Positions 43,070-53,649 of a stretch of 64,000 nt of DNA are shown here, piece after piece. This DNA comes from Phytophthora sp. 'mugwort'. Lineage: Eukaryota; Oomycota; Peronosporomycetes; Peronosporales; Peronosporaceae. The position numbers were made by a program, and so were the translations under genes. Location: positions 1,116,001-1,180,000 of the forward strand of contig JAUCEF010000002.1 in assembly GCA_033558025.1 (NCBI GenBank). The letters run 5' to 3'. Positions within the stretch are counted from its first letter, which is position 1. Every line of letters begins with the position of its first letter. Under the pieces are notes generated by a model. It made no database searches, was not told where the DNA came from, and was given only the letters and a program-made list of their open reading frames with translations.

Positions 43070-44089
43070 GTGGCTCGCTCCTGTAGAATTGTGTTCATGC
43101 CAGTTTTTGATAATATATTTGAGCAGGGGATAGTCGAGCTTATAAGCTATGTTCGTACAATCAGGCACCAGTACGTCCTGAATATCTCTCGACGGCGCGA
43201 GTGTGTATCCGGGTGATCCCACAACAAGTAACGCAGCCGGTTATAGGTAGTCTCACGCTCGTAATAGTAATGAAATTTGTTCGCCTCGAGAGTCTCGAAT
43301 AGTGCCTTGATGGCGCTAGCCGAAGAAATAATTGTTGAGTGAATGGCTTTTTCGTTTGAATTGTCTTTTGGGACTAGTAAGGCGTGCTTGTCCGCGTAAA
43401 GTAAGCAAGCGTACGTCTTGGCCGTTGGAATGCCTGCAGCATCGTGAGCGCAAATTATGTCGTTCGTACTTAGGACAGTTTCAGTTTCGCGTGTTTAGCA
43501 GCACCTGGCGGGTGTGTCGCGTGCACGCGTATGTCGAAAGATTTTGGGTGGTTGTGCTTGTGGCTTCCGTCGCGTGTGTACAAGATCTCGACACATGAAC
43601 TGCAGCCTCAGCGTCTGCCTCAGAGCGATACTCGAGCTGGGATGATGATAGTATTCGTCCGTGGTGTTCTGCATGATTTGGTCCCCTTCAAATATCTCCT
43701 CATTAGCCTCCGTTGCGCTGCAGTGGTCTGCCCGAAATCGATCTCGGGCGAAGTTTCTACGGACGACTCTGCCGCAGGGACTTGATGAGTGGCAAACCGT
43801 TGACGGCTTGGCTCCATTTTGTGTATATACTTGTTTTGGAAGGTGTACTGGGTAATGCTGTGTGTGTAATTGGCGTGAGTTACATTGTGGCGCGAGGAGT
43901 CGTGCAGTCAGCAACGCTGTTATCTATGTATATTTTGTGGAGAGTATCGTCCTCGAGTGCTACGCTGGGGACGTCGTGTATACTAACTTGCAAAATTACT
44001 TCCATTTGTTTGTTTAGGCTTGGATTGTTTGGAACGACGCACGTTTTGGAATGATTATATTTGTTTTTTTTTGTTTGCTAGCTACGACA
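43070..44089. other. No recognised gene
   Basis: Sequence between the gag-protease relic and the Gypsy-2 end. It holds the left copy of the 26-bp repeat at 44031-44056. Frames of 110-140 codons exist on both strands between 43495 and 44054 but overlap each other and carry no motifs. Confidence 0.35.
44031..44056 (+). repeat. Left copy of a perfect 26-bp repeat flanking Gypsy-2
   Basis: Identical to 50247-50272, beginning GGAACGACGCACG and ending GGAATGATT. Flanking similarity extends weakly to about 60-80 bp in each copy. The copies are 6.2 kb apart with Gypsy-2 between them. Confidence 0.85.
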
Positions 44090-44388
44090 TGTAGGCGCTC
44101 ATGGAAGCACCTCGTGCTCTCCATGCGCTCCCTTACTGGGTACGCTTCTTTTTCTTTTTTGTATACTTAACCTAAAAAATGTAAGCAACGTTTCCTGTTT
44201 CCTAATTTGTTCTGTGCAGGTACGCATCAGGTACGTACCTACGGCGGCTGCCTGCCATGCGCTTCCTGGCCGTTCAAGGCAGCTCGCGCATGGTGGCTTG
44301 CTACATAGGCCGCTGGCGTGCTCGGCCAGCACGCCCGTGAGGGTGATTGCCTAGGCGTGCTGACCGGCACGCCGTGCTCGGCCTGACA
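44090..44388 (-). repeat. Probable 3' LTR of Gypsy-2
   Basis: On the element strand the purine run CCGGGGGGAGA (44399-44389) is followed by TGTCAGGCCGAG, a canonical LTR start. A matching end CGCCTACA falls at 44090. The pol stop codon (44351-44353) lies 36 bp inside it. There is no second copy in the window, so the left boundary is uncertain. Confidence 0.5.
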
Positions 44389-44860
44389 TCTCCCCCCGGT
44401 TATGTTCACGTTGGCGACGGCGATATTCCTCAAGGAGTTGTTGCCAATGCGAAACATGTTTGATGTCTTTCTCCTTCTCCCATGTCGCTTCATGTTCAGG
44501 CAGACCATGCCATTGGACCAACCATGACGCTTACGACGTCTCATGTAGTTCCTTAGCAATTTTTTCACGATGTACAGCTGTTTTTCAGTTTCTTCGTCGA
44601 CGATAAGCGGAACAGCCTTCGGTATTGGACGGTTTGAGAAGTCCGACACGTTGGTCTTGTAATGCGATAGGAGTTCGACATTAAATGTAGGATTGATCCT
44701 CCTCATTACGTTGGGTAGAATTAGCTTTGCCACGTTGTTGTTTACCATGCGTTCGATCACGAAAGGTCCGACTTTCTTGACCGTTAGCTTTGCTTTCTTG
44801 AGTTCCGTATCATAATTAACGGTCCTTAAAGATAAGTTCTTCGTGTTGAGCAATACCAAG
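44351..44860 (-). pseudogene. Gypsy-2 integrase tail and chromodomain
   Basis: The frame from 44859 reads KVGPFVIERMVNNNVAKLIL and RINPTFNVELLSHYK, the post-integrase region. The chromodomain starts as TEKQLYIVKKLLRN (about 44590), shifts by one, and continues SWLVQWHGLPEHEATWEKEKD (44515-44455) before TAG at 44351-44353. The WHG-LP-H-ATWE core is a good chromodomain. One frameshift near 44530 separates the halves. Confidence 0.8.
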
Positions 44861-44899
44861 TCTCCCTCTTTGAAGATGACTTCATGGCGTTTGCGATCG

Positions 44900-46427
44900 C
44901 AGTACTCCTTCTATTTGACTTGAGCTTGTTTGAGATTTTCTGGCGAGCTTCTTCTACGATCTCTTGCCTTTTTTTTCAAAGTTTCTCGCGAACTCTGCAA
45001 TCGTTACATCTTGCTCCGACTGAAGTAGGCCTTTCATTTCTCCAGCGACTACGCTTGACTCCTTACGCCCTGGGGCAACCCCAAATGGAGTAAGTTTTGT
45101 CGATGCGTTGACGAGAGTTGAGTGGGTATACTCTACAGTTCCAAGATACTTCACCCAATCATCGACATGATACGATACCATGCATCTCAGAGCATCTTCA
45201 GTACTTAGTTTTGACGTTCTGTCTGGCCATCAGCTTGAGCTCTGTGAGCTGTGGTTATACTTAGCTTGACACCCATCAGCTTCATAAGTGACTTCCACAA
45301 ATCTGAAATGAGTTTCGAGTCACGGTCGCTGATATAATTACTTTCGCCACACCATGGTGTCTGATAACAGCATCAAAGAAAACTCTGGCTGTGTCCTGGG
45401 CATCTGCCGTAGTGTAGGTAGGTGCATTTTTGCGCGTTTCGACAGTTTGTCGATTGCAACTAAGATAGCATCAAATCCTTCCGACACCGGCAATCCAGTG
45501 ATGAAGTCCATCGAAACAACTTACCAGCATTCCTTAGGAATTGGTATTGGCATCAAAAGGCCTTTCTTCTTCTGACTGCTGGACTTCCATCTCGCGCAGG
45601 TCTCACAGGTACGGACATACTCTCGACCGTCACGGTCCATAGTCGGCCACCAATACCATTGCGACAACTTTAGGTAGGTACGACGGCTACCCGGATGCGC
45701 TGACGTGCTGCCATCATGGAACTCTATGATGACATTCGTATGTAGACCTTTGCGCTTCGGAACACACAAACGGTAGACAGTATCTCTCTCTGTATTCCTA
45801 ACGAAGAGTAAGCCGTTGTGTTTCACAAACTTTTCCATGTGGGTACCCTGCGTCCATTTTTGCTTGAAGTCTTGGTCCGACATGTATCCGAGTTGAAACT
45901 CTTTCTTCTGGTCAGCGGACAAGTCCAGACTCACATAATGGAAATCGACGCTGTTGACTTGCTCTTGCGGTACACCAATCGGACGACTTTCCCCCCGTAA
46001 GTCGACATCGTCGAGAATGAGATGGAAGGCTTCGACCGATACGTAACACTGATGATTGAATCATCTGCTCCTGCGTATATACTACGTGTTGGTTATTACA
46101 GGCGTCATTACAATCATGAACAGCGTAAGTAACACCGGGTAATGGAGCCGGTTTAGCTTTTAGCTCGTCCGAATCTGCCATCGGAGGTCGCGATAACGCG
46201 TCGGCGACCACGTTAGCTTTATCACGCACGTCATGTAACGTAAACGTAAAGTTGGAGAAGTGCGTTAAGAAGCGAGCCATTTTTTGGCGATACGCGAGGA
46301 TGATGCAACGCAACATGCATGAACACGCCGAACCCTCCGTGTATACATCAAACGGACGTCCATGTAGGTAATGTCTCCACTTTTCCGTAGCTGTTTTAAT
46401 AGCTAATAGATCCTTCTCGTGCGTTGG
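44900..46427 (-). pseudogene. Gypsy-2 RNase H end and integrase
   Basis: Frames in order: MARFLTHFSNFTFTLHDVRD and KANVVADALSRPP (46280-46190), closing RNase H; the integrase zinc region with HPGSRRTYLKLSQWYWWP and CETCARWK (45700-45590); the catalytic core, broken near 45520, with SDRDSKLISDLWKSL (second Asp, about 45340-45290) and AHRAQADGQTERQN (Glu, about 45250-45210); then VDDWVKYLGTVEYTHSTLVNAS (45170-45100). Shifts and stops occur at about 46015, 45520, 45340 and 45200. Confidence 0.8.
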
Positions 46428-47742
46428 TCATCCACGTTCATGCTCATTTAACTTCTTTGAAAAGAATGCGATTGGATGGTCAACACCATCATAGTTCTGG
46501 GACAGAACCCCGCCCATGCAGTACCCAGATGCCTCTGTAGTCACGATAAACGGTCGAGTAAAATCTGGCAACTTCAACGTTGGCGCTTGTTGAAATGCGA
46601 GTTTGAGTGCGAGGAAAGCATTTTCGTGCTCATCTTCCCTGGCCCACGGTGTCTGTGCTTGAGTTAATGTTCTTAGAGAACGTGCAATCTTCGCGAAATC
46701 ACAGATGAACCTGCGATAGTATCCAGCTAGCCCAAGAAAGCTCAATAGCGCTTTCCTTGATGTAGGGGCGGGGTATTTAGCGATTGCCTTCGTTTTGCGA
46801 GGATCTACCTTTAATCCATCTTTCGACACTACGTGGTCCAGAAACGCTACTTCCGACTGTCCAAAGGAACACTTGGACAGGCGAGCATAAAGCTTTTCTC
46901 GACGCAGTACTTCACAAATCTTGCGTAGATGCTTTACATGCTCCGTTATATTGCTGGAAAAGATACAGATATCATCCAGATACACGACGACAAAGTCAAA
47001 CTTCTCAAAAAGGGTACGCATGAGCCGTGACCATGTTCCTGGCATTCCAGCCATATCCATAGGGCAACACACATTTGATAGGTTTCCTTGTGCGTTCGAA
47101 ACGCAGTATATGGTCGGCTCGACTTTATCACCGCATGTAGTGATATCCTTGTGCAATATCAATCAGGGTATATACTTCACACCCAACCATTCGATCAAAA
47201 TGTTCCTCAATTACAGTTAAAGGAATTCTGGCTATGATACTTAAGTGATTAATGTATCGATAATCAGTTACCCAGCGTAATGGAATTTTCGAGTTTCCGC
47301 TACGAAGCCACTCAGCTCTGCCAGGAAACATCCCTGTCACTAGATCTTTCTCTGGAATGGCGAAGATGTTTGACACTCGGGGTGAGTTTGACAATGCGAC
47401 CCACCCTTTACGCAAATTCTCCTCCCCAAATTCTTTGAGTGCATCTTGCTCCATTTTTGACAAGCAAAACGGAGGTCTCGAGCTTGATTTAGCGTCTTCT
47501 TTCAGCTCTAACTCGAAGTTAACCTCTCGCGACGGTGGGAGGTTATCAGGTAACTTATTGGGGAACACATCGACCAATTCATAAAGAATCACCTTGCGAT
47601 TAGGTTCGGGAATATATTTCAACTCCTCGCTCTCGGTGGCCTCAACACAAAAGACTTGCATATAGTCTCCTTGTCTCTTGTGATGGGTGGATGTGGATCC
47701 ATCGACTTCGACGAAGTGAAAATTCTCAGAAAATTTCGACAT
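46428..47742 (-). pseudogene. Gypsy-2 reverse transcriptase and RNase H
   Basis: Two long frames cover RT. 47742-47128 has the N-terminal part with REVNFELELKEDAKSSSRPP, IPLRWVTDYRYINHL and YTLIDIAQGYHYMR (first Asp). 47162-46428 continues with FDFVVVYLDDICIFSSN (YLDD), LSFLGLAGYYRRFICDFA and RNase H start FIVTTEASGYCMGGVLSQ, where the usual catalytic Asp is Glu. One frameshift separates the frames near 47140. GWVALSNSPRVSNIFAIPEK is longer than usual between RT motifs. Confidence 0.85.
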
Positions 47743-48010
47743 CCCCTGTCTGCCAATTCACTATCGGATTGTACTGGACGAACCAGGGCTTAACAAAGAT
47801 CACCTCGTGTGATTCTGGTAACTGCCATTCTACAAGCTTCATGGACGAAAATACGTAGCCGTCCATCTTAACCGTAGCTTGAACATGCTGGACTTCCTGT
47901 CTATCAGTCACTGTTCCATCGAACCTTGTTGCTTGTAGCTTCCGCGAAGTCAGCACAGTAGTTGCGATACCGGGCTTGATCATGTTCCTACTGGCACCAG
48001 TATCCCGTAG
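47726..48010 (-). pseudogene. Gypsy-2 aspartic protease
   Basis: Out of frame with the end of gag, the minus strand reads RRINGKDVRILRDTGAS and RNMIKPGIATTVL (48022-47950). D-T-G-A-S is an intact retropepsin active site. It runs on as ESHEVIFVKPWFVQYNPIVNW to a stop at 47726. The change of frame from gag may be mutation or programmed. Confidence 0.75.
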
Positions 48011-49251
48011 AATTCGGACATCCTTTCCGTTGATTCTTCTTTCCGGATGAACAGATTCGCGCTTGTACTAAGATGCGCTGCATTAACCTTTCGGTTATCT
48101 GACGTACTTGTTGGTTGCGATCCATGAAATACCAACTGCTTCTCTGAATGTGATTCACACATATCAGGTACTTCCACCGGTAGCGATTCGCGCATACCAG
48201 TTTCTTCCGTCATGGCAGGTGTAGTTTCCTCAGCTTCAGTACATACGGACTGTATGGTCTTTCCTTGCGTCATCAATTGCTCTTGGATGTTCGCTGCACT
48301 CATCGTCAAGTGCTCCATGACAACTGTTTCCGTGGTGTCATCAGGATTGGCATCATTTTGATTTGACATGTTCATCCTTGCCTGCCCACGACCCCGTCGC
48401 TGATTCGAGTGATTATACCTCGGTCGGTGTCTTCTGGCCTTCTGCTGCGATCGAATAGGACATTGGTTAGCCCTATGAGCAGCGCTGCCACACCTGAAAC
48501 ACAGGTTACGGCGTATGCACTCATCTCGCGATGGCACATGCACGCTATCGATTTCCATTGGCTCCGCTGTATCACCATCGTTCGTGTGTTTTCGTTCGTA
48601 CGCTCGGTACTTACGACACGCTTTGTTTCCATCCGAACGTCCATGGTGAGGATGAGATCGATCATAGTATAACGCTGTTGTTACAGCTTTCACAAGCGTC
48701 TCGCAACATCGATATTGAACCTCTTCACGTACACTGGACGATAGTCCACGTAAAAAATAACTGGTTTTGTCCAGTTCCTCCATCTTTGTGACTTGCGTCA
48801 CTAAGTCGAGAAACTTGCTGACATAGTCAGGCAAATCTTTGCAACTGCGTTCTTTCTACTCGTTCATCTGCTCTCGTAGACGCTCCTGTAAGTCCTTGGG
48901 TACGAACTCGGCTTCCAACTTCAAAACAAAGTCGTCGACACTCGCAAAAGTGTCCATTTCAGACATGTACCAGTGTGCAACACCATGCTTCGGCGTTAGG
49001 GCAATCACGGTTAACATCCTTTTCTTCAGGGCTGCCTCCTTGTATGCGATACTCTTAGCTTGAAAGTACTGGTCAATCTGCTGTTTGTATAAAGCAAATG
49101 ACTCGTTCATGGTACCGCTGTACGTAGGCAGTTTTACCCTTTCTAGTTTGAGCTCAGAGACCTGTTTCATGTGCGTGAGAGTTTCAATGAGCTCGGTTTG
49201 CTTCTGAGCCGAAGCGATCATACTCTGTATAAGATGTGCAGGATCCGTCAT
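47980..49251 (-). pseudogene. Gypsy-2 gag
   Basis: Starts MTDPAHLIQSMIASAQKQ at 49251, has VKLPTYSGTMNESFALYK and HWYMSEMDTFASVDDF, a single in-frame TAG at 48856-48858, then continues in the same frame with DYVSKFLDLVTQVTK, a zinc knuckle CFRCGSAAHRANQC (about 48498-48457) and a basic Arg/Gly-rich tail. It ends at 47980. One base change would make it whole. The product is the particle protein. Confidence 0.85.
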
Positions 49252-49358
49252 ACTTGATACTTCGGCTTGGTTACTTTTCGAAAACCTTGAAGATGAACGG
49301 GAGATAAAAGGGAGCTTATTATAAGGAATAGATATGCTACTCCTAAGGTTCTGAAAGA

Positions 49359-49799
49359 CTAGTTTTTGTCGGTTCTGGTCTTCTTGGATGCCTTCGGCGA
49401 GGTCGATCCAACCTTCGCGCGTGCTTGGCGAACACGCTGAGCACGTTTACACGTCGAGTCGCTCCACTTGGAGTACGGAGGTTCATCGCCCACCTCGATT
49501 TCTCGCAGCACACGCTGGATTCCAGTCGAGACGAGGTGATTGGTGCGATGAAGTTGAGTCTGTGCGTCGATTAGCACACTCATAATGCGACGTTTCTCTG
49601 CGCCACGTTCACGGCCGTGTGTTTTGACAAGCTTGACCAAAGCCTGTAGTATACGATCAGACTTGGCTATCGACTTGTAGAGGTCCGTGCACGCTTTCTT
49701 TGTAGCACCCGGATCGTCGACAGACAAACACAAGAACTCGCCTAGTAACGGAACCTCCTTGTCCTTCTGATGGACAACAGACGGTTTTGCTCGAGTCAT
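49359..49799 (-). CDS. Extra open frame upstream of Gypsy-2 gag
   Basis: 146 codons without interruption from the ATG at 49799, ending 107 bp before the gag ATG and on the same strand. It has an acidic-to-neutral start (MTRAKPSVVHQKDKEV, LGEFLCLSVDDPGATKKA), a helical middle (DRILQALVKLVKTHGRERGA, LIDAQTQLHRTNHLV) and a very basic C terminus rich in Lys and Arg. No family recognised. An ORF upstream of gag is unusual for Gypsy elements; alternatively it belongs to whatever Gypsy-2 landed in. Confidence 0.45.
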   Translation of the reverse strand: MTRAKPSVVHQKDKEVPLLGEFLCLSVDDPGATKKACTDLYKSIAKSDRILQALVKLVKTHGRERGAEKRRIMSVLIDAQTQLHRTNHLVSTGIQRVLREIEVGDEPPYSKWSDSTCKRAQRVRQARAKVGSTSPKASKKTRTDKN

Positions 49800-50246
49800 A
49801 ACCTAGCCTAAGCGGGCCAGAACAACGAGACTGTTAGAGAGTGCTGGGCAAAGGTTGCCAAGATCCACCCGACTTACCGGCCAGCCAAGTATTACGCCTA
49901 CTAAATAGGGACTTGGTTTACAAACGGGGCAAGTTCAAGATCAGCAATTCCAATTATAGCCAATGCAAATAACCGGGGAAGAGTACCCTCAGGCACTACC
50001 AACAGCCCTCCGGTCAAATTTGCACCAATCAGTGTACGCTGGCCAAACCTTGAAATAACAGTTATGACCACACCCAGTGTGCAGCTGGGTGTCCAATCAA
50101 GAAAAAAACTTACGGCCACAGCACTTTCGGTACGACAGTGACGACAGCGACGATAGCGATAGCCGCGTATTTCCCCCTGCTACCAGATGTCGGGCGGCTA
50201 TGCACTTGCAGTGCGGCGGAGGAAGCAGGTACGCTTGAACTTATTG
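49800..50246. other. Unassigned sequence right of Gypsy-2
   Basis: Expected place of the missing Gypsy-2 5' LTR. A minus frame (49901-50119) ends in VVPEGTLPRLFALAIIGIADL but has no match that I recognise. I see no similarity to the LTR at 44090-44388. Confidence 0.35.
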
Positions 50247-50272
50247 GGAACGACGCACGTTTTGGAATGATT
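50247..50272 (+). repeat. Right copy of the perfect 26-bp repeat
   Basis: Identical to 44031-44056. Here it lies about 50 bp before the start of the pogo-like copy 3 coding sequence and may belong to that element. Confidence 0.85.
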
Positions 50273-50319
50273 TAAAATATTGTTTTGCTATTGCTTGTAG
50301 GAAAAAACTGCCGATACTA

Positions 50320-50805
50320 TTGATACTGCGGGGAATGCCCGGTGGCACGGTGGTGTCTGACGAGCTCCCAAATTATCCAGACGGACACGTGTACACGGTC
50401 CAGGAAAACGGCTGGATGGACGCCTCGGTGTGGAATTTTTACATACAAAATTTGCTAAAGTATGAAATAGAGGCCCCTTCTGTCCTCCTTCTGGACAACT
50501 TTGACTCTCACGTGTCGGAAGGAGGGCACGATATTGTTGCAGAGGTTACCTCTGCGGTTGTGCCCCCCGTACCAGCAAATAGCACAGCCGTCTGTCAGCC
50601 CCTTGACGTGGGAGTCATGGGGCCACTAAAAATATTTGACAGCCGGCTGGGTATTAGAAAATGTTCATGGGACGAGAACTGCCCAGCAAAAAGAATTGGT
50701 GCGATGAATCGTACGATCACAGCATGGGAAGGGATTTCGGAAGAGTGGTGTGTAGTGCGCAGCTTTAGGAAAGCCATACCCAAAGATCCAATCGTTGAGT
50801 TGTAA
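50320..50805 (+). pseudogene. pogo-like transposase, C-terminal half, copy 3
   Basis: An open 161-codon frame that is the second half of a DDE_1 transposase: HVYTVQENGWMDASVWNFY, PSVLLLDNFDSHVSE with the second catalytic Asp, then NSTAVCQPLDVGVMGPLK with the third, and a tail FRKAIPKDPIVEL. It is preceded by an AG (TTGCTTGTAG, 50289-50298) that could be an intron acceptor. The first half is missing on the left, where Gypsy-2 and unassigned sequence now lie. It is closely related to copy 6 (57777-58058). Confidence 0.75.
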
Positions 50806-50955
50806 TCGTGTAAAACATTCCAAATTTCGTCTTATTTGATATATTTGTTTTATTTCGGCCAATTATATGTTTACATGTATATATTTAGCTCTGGGGGGAC
50901 GCGCTTTGCTGTCGCTGCGCCCCGTCTCGTTTTATATGACGGATGCTGTTCATTG

Positions 50956-50985
50956 GGGGGGCGGCTTTCATTGTCGTTGTCTGTA
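50956..50985 (-). repeat. Right terminal inverted repeat of pogo-like copy 3
   Basis: The plus strand ends ..TTGTCGTTGTCTG before TA at 50984-50985. This matches the terminal repeat of copy 6 (TCGTTGTCTG, 59345-59354) over its outer 12 bases and again abuts TA. The left partner was not found. Confidence 0.6.
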
Positions 50986-51229
50986 GTACCAAATGCAATG
51001 TATAACTTACTTTCTTTTGGGTACGTGGGCATTTCCTCTGTGGATTCCCAATACCAAGACATCCGATAATTCAAGCACACACAATACATATAGCCAAATC
51101 GGAGTTCAGGGTTGGCAAATCACGCGGAAATACCGTGCACCTTATGTCATTGCATACAGGGTAGGGTACCGCACTCACGCGTCCACCAATTTCATTTTTA
51201 GTTTGCCATCATCATGGTAAGGCGACGAC

Positions 51230-52912
51230 CAAAAGGGCGGGAGCGGCAACCTGGCGGGGATGGACGACCCGTGAAGCAGTTTTGAGCCGCATCATTCTCA
51301 GCAGAGATAAATTGCGTGTTCTGAACCATCTAGCAGAACACAACAACATCAAGGCAACTATAAAAAATACCGTAACCTCTCAACTATCAAATTCGAGAGT
51401 AACCGGACGCTCATTCTTTCCAGGCGTCGTAAGCGTACCAATATCGAGAAACTTCACGACAATCCTGGTGGCGCAAGCAAACGAAGTCAAGGATAATTGG
51501 ACCAGGAACGATCTTGCCAAGACCAGAAGAGGAGAAGCTTGTCCGCTATGTGAATGAATTGCGAGATGAGGGTGTGCCTATTATCTCAACAATGAGACAT
51601 ATTCAGGCGCTCGATGTAGCTGTTGATGCTGGAATAGAATCGCTCGAAGCCTCATGGTGCTGGAAGCACTTCAAGCATCATCGGCTATCATTACGTTGCA
51701 AGACACGCCAAGGCAAAATTAACCCCCCTGAATTTGCAAAATCGCTGCTGACTTTGTAATATAAGTTAAGGAAAAGCGGCAGAGGTTGGCGCAACTCGCA
51801 GTTTTAATGCGGATCAGACAGGTTTGAATTATTACGTTTTATTTGCTCTAATTTACTTGCATATATTTTGGGATGTTCTGTGTTTTGTCCTTCATAATTG
51901 CTGATTGCACTGAGTACCTACTAAAGAAAACCATCGCCAAAAGGGTAGTAAAATAGTGTCGGCTCGCTGTTGTAGGAATAATAAAAAATCGTGCTACGTT
52001 ATTGTTGCTTGGTGACTCTACGAGCCAAAGATATCCACTAGTATTCAAACTTCGACCGTCCAAAATCGAAGTGCGACGAGTCCAAAATCATGATTTACGT
52101 CATGGATTTAGTGCAAGCATGTAGCGGTAAACTATTACACGGATCAAAGTGAGTACTACATGCAAGTCAACGACAACGAAAAAAGTTTTTTAAGGATTTT
52201 TTTAGATTTTGTATCTTGTTAAATATGCACTGATATTTAATTTTTTTTTATTGTAGGTTGGTCGAACGGACCTTTGGCAAACGAGTTTTTTAAATTCCAC
52301 TTCGAAAATCAACCCTCGCCTCAGGCGCCGATACGTTTGCTACTCGACAACTTTTGGACATTGGTCCAGTGATGTCGTCGAGTGTGCCGCATCGATTAAC
52401 GTAAATGTCCCCAAGGTCCCACTAAATGCGACCTCTGTATCTCAGCCAGCTGACGCAACGTGGAGCGGTCCATTAAAAACCCGATTACGCAATATGGATA
52501 CAGGACCTACGAGAGCAACTGCGAGCCATAAACCCAAGGTGAACCGTTCAAGCTGGAAGTCCCCGAACGCGGACGACTGTACAGCTGGGTCCACAGTGCT
52601 TGGAGTAATCTTGCGCCGTCTACAAATTGTGTCAGGGTTAAGAAATGTGGTTTTCTTGTGGCAGGCGATATCAACTCCAGGAAGAACAAGTCGAGGAAGA
52701 CGGACAAGTCGAGGCTGAATACTCGGAAGACATTGTAAACGAAGCCACTAGTGCGGGCTTACTGGATCTGGACTGTGGCGAATTCAGCGTAGATAATGAT
52801 TTTGACGGCATATTTCACGCATTGCAATCGATTCATATCAATTGTTTCATAAAAAATTTACTTTCAAAGTTTTTTTTGTTCTTACTACAGTATGACTACT
52901 GTACGTACCAGT
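51230..52912 (+). pseudogene. pogo-like transposase remnant, copy 4
   Basis: The N-terminal part is in 51282-51557 and 51514-51759, with PRPEEEKLVRYVNELRDEG, SWCWKHFKHHRLSLR and TRQGKI, the CENP-B-type DNA-binding segment. The first catalytic Asp is in NADQTGLNYY (51806-51835). After about 400 bp of broken frames, WSNGPLANEFFKFHF and RLLLDNFW (52270-52360) give the second Asp; its usual S-G-H-W context is altered. QPADATWNGPLK with a shifted frame lies near 52445-52480, SWVHSAWSNLAPS near 52583, and the acidic tail LLDLDCGEFSVDNDFDGIF (52756-52813) ends at 52912. Confidence 0.75.
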
Positions 52913-53054
52913 GACGTTCGTCAGTACATGTCAATTTAGCCGAGACAGGACATCACACGTCGCTATCCGTCGGATCCGGTGTGTTCCTTGACACAGGGAA
53001 TTCAGTAATGCCTTCAGGCTCGCCCCGAACTATGTACATCAGCGGGACTTTTTG

Positions 53055-53273
53055 CCTGAAATTAAACATTTATTAAAAGTAAGCCCGTCGCATACCCAAT
53101 TCATTACTACACGTACCGTTACCGCGAACAGAGCACACAACCGTCATCCTTGCAGAAGGCTTTTGAGATGCTGTAATGTTTGAAGGTTTCCCTCGCTCGC
53201 AGAGCATTCTTGAGGGCCGGGTATCGTGGTACGCCCCCGTTTCGTCCACGTTAAAGATTGTACTGACGAGCAC
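53055..53273 (-). pseudogene. pogo-like transposase fragment, copy 5
   Basis: Reads IFNVDETGAYHDTRPSRML and KPSARMTVVCSVRGNGT, the start of a DDE_1 catalytic domain with the first Asp (VDETG). Nothing else of the gene is visible on either side. Its neighbour at 53295 is unrelated. Confidence 0.6.
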
Positions 53274-53294
53274 ACCTAATCAGTGTACAAAATC

Positions 53295-53645
53295 TCAATT
53301 CTGTAACAATAACGGGTTTTGTGTTATATGAGACTGCTGCATGGCCTGCTGCTGAGCCTTGAACATGCCGGTCCCAGCGGCATTGGCATCAGCGATGGCT
53401 GGGTAGTTGGTAGCGACGAACTTGAGATAGTCTTCCTTGCGGCCAGCGTCGAACCACGCGCCGACCACCTTCAAGGCGTCGCCAAAGCCTTCTTGAAGCA
53501 AACTGGCTCGTGGTTCCCAAGTCCGCGGCTGCTTGCCGTACTTGTACGTCTTCCAGACAACGCGGTACCAATGCTTGACCTTGTCATCGGTCTTGCGAGC
53601 GTTGATGTGGCTCACTTTCCACTTGTGAGTCACTAACCGATACAT
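53295..53645 (-). pseudogene. Chromodomain-like fragment related to the Gypsy-1 antisense protein
   Basis: An open frame of 116 codons: HWYRVVWKTYKYGKQPRTWEP (chromodomain strands and the TWEP hallmark), LLQEGFGDALKVVGAWFDAG, and DANAAGTGMFKAQQQAM. The order chromodomain, then D/A-AW repeat helix, then a G-T-x-x-F-x-A motif matches the antisense protein of Gypsy-1 (FYLVHWKG, QQVDAWKAS, AGTCFIDAF). Here the presumed active-site Cys position is Gly. The fragment suggests a dispersed gene family. Confidence 0.5.
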
Positions 53646-53649
53646 TCGC

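Larger units (their letters stand above)
44090..49251 (-). mobile_element. Gypsy-2: chromodomain Ty3/Gypsy retrotransposon, apparently without 5' LTR
   Basis: A minus-strand element with gag, protease, RT, RNase H, integrase and chromodomain in Gypsy order from 49251 to 44351. It is less damaged than Gypsy-1: gag has one stop, protease is intact and RT keeps YLDD. A 3' LTR candidate is at 44090-44388. I could not find a second copy of that LTR to the right, so the 5' LTR was lost or lies in sequence too diverged to see. An extra open frame sits at 49359-49799, upstream of gag. Confidence 0.85.

Noticed and set aside
44090..44388. Gypsy-2 as a complete element with two LTRs
   Set aside because: I could not find any copy of this sequence right of 49.8 kb, so only one LTR can be supported.
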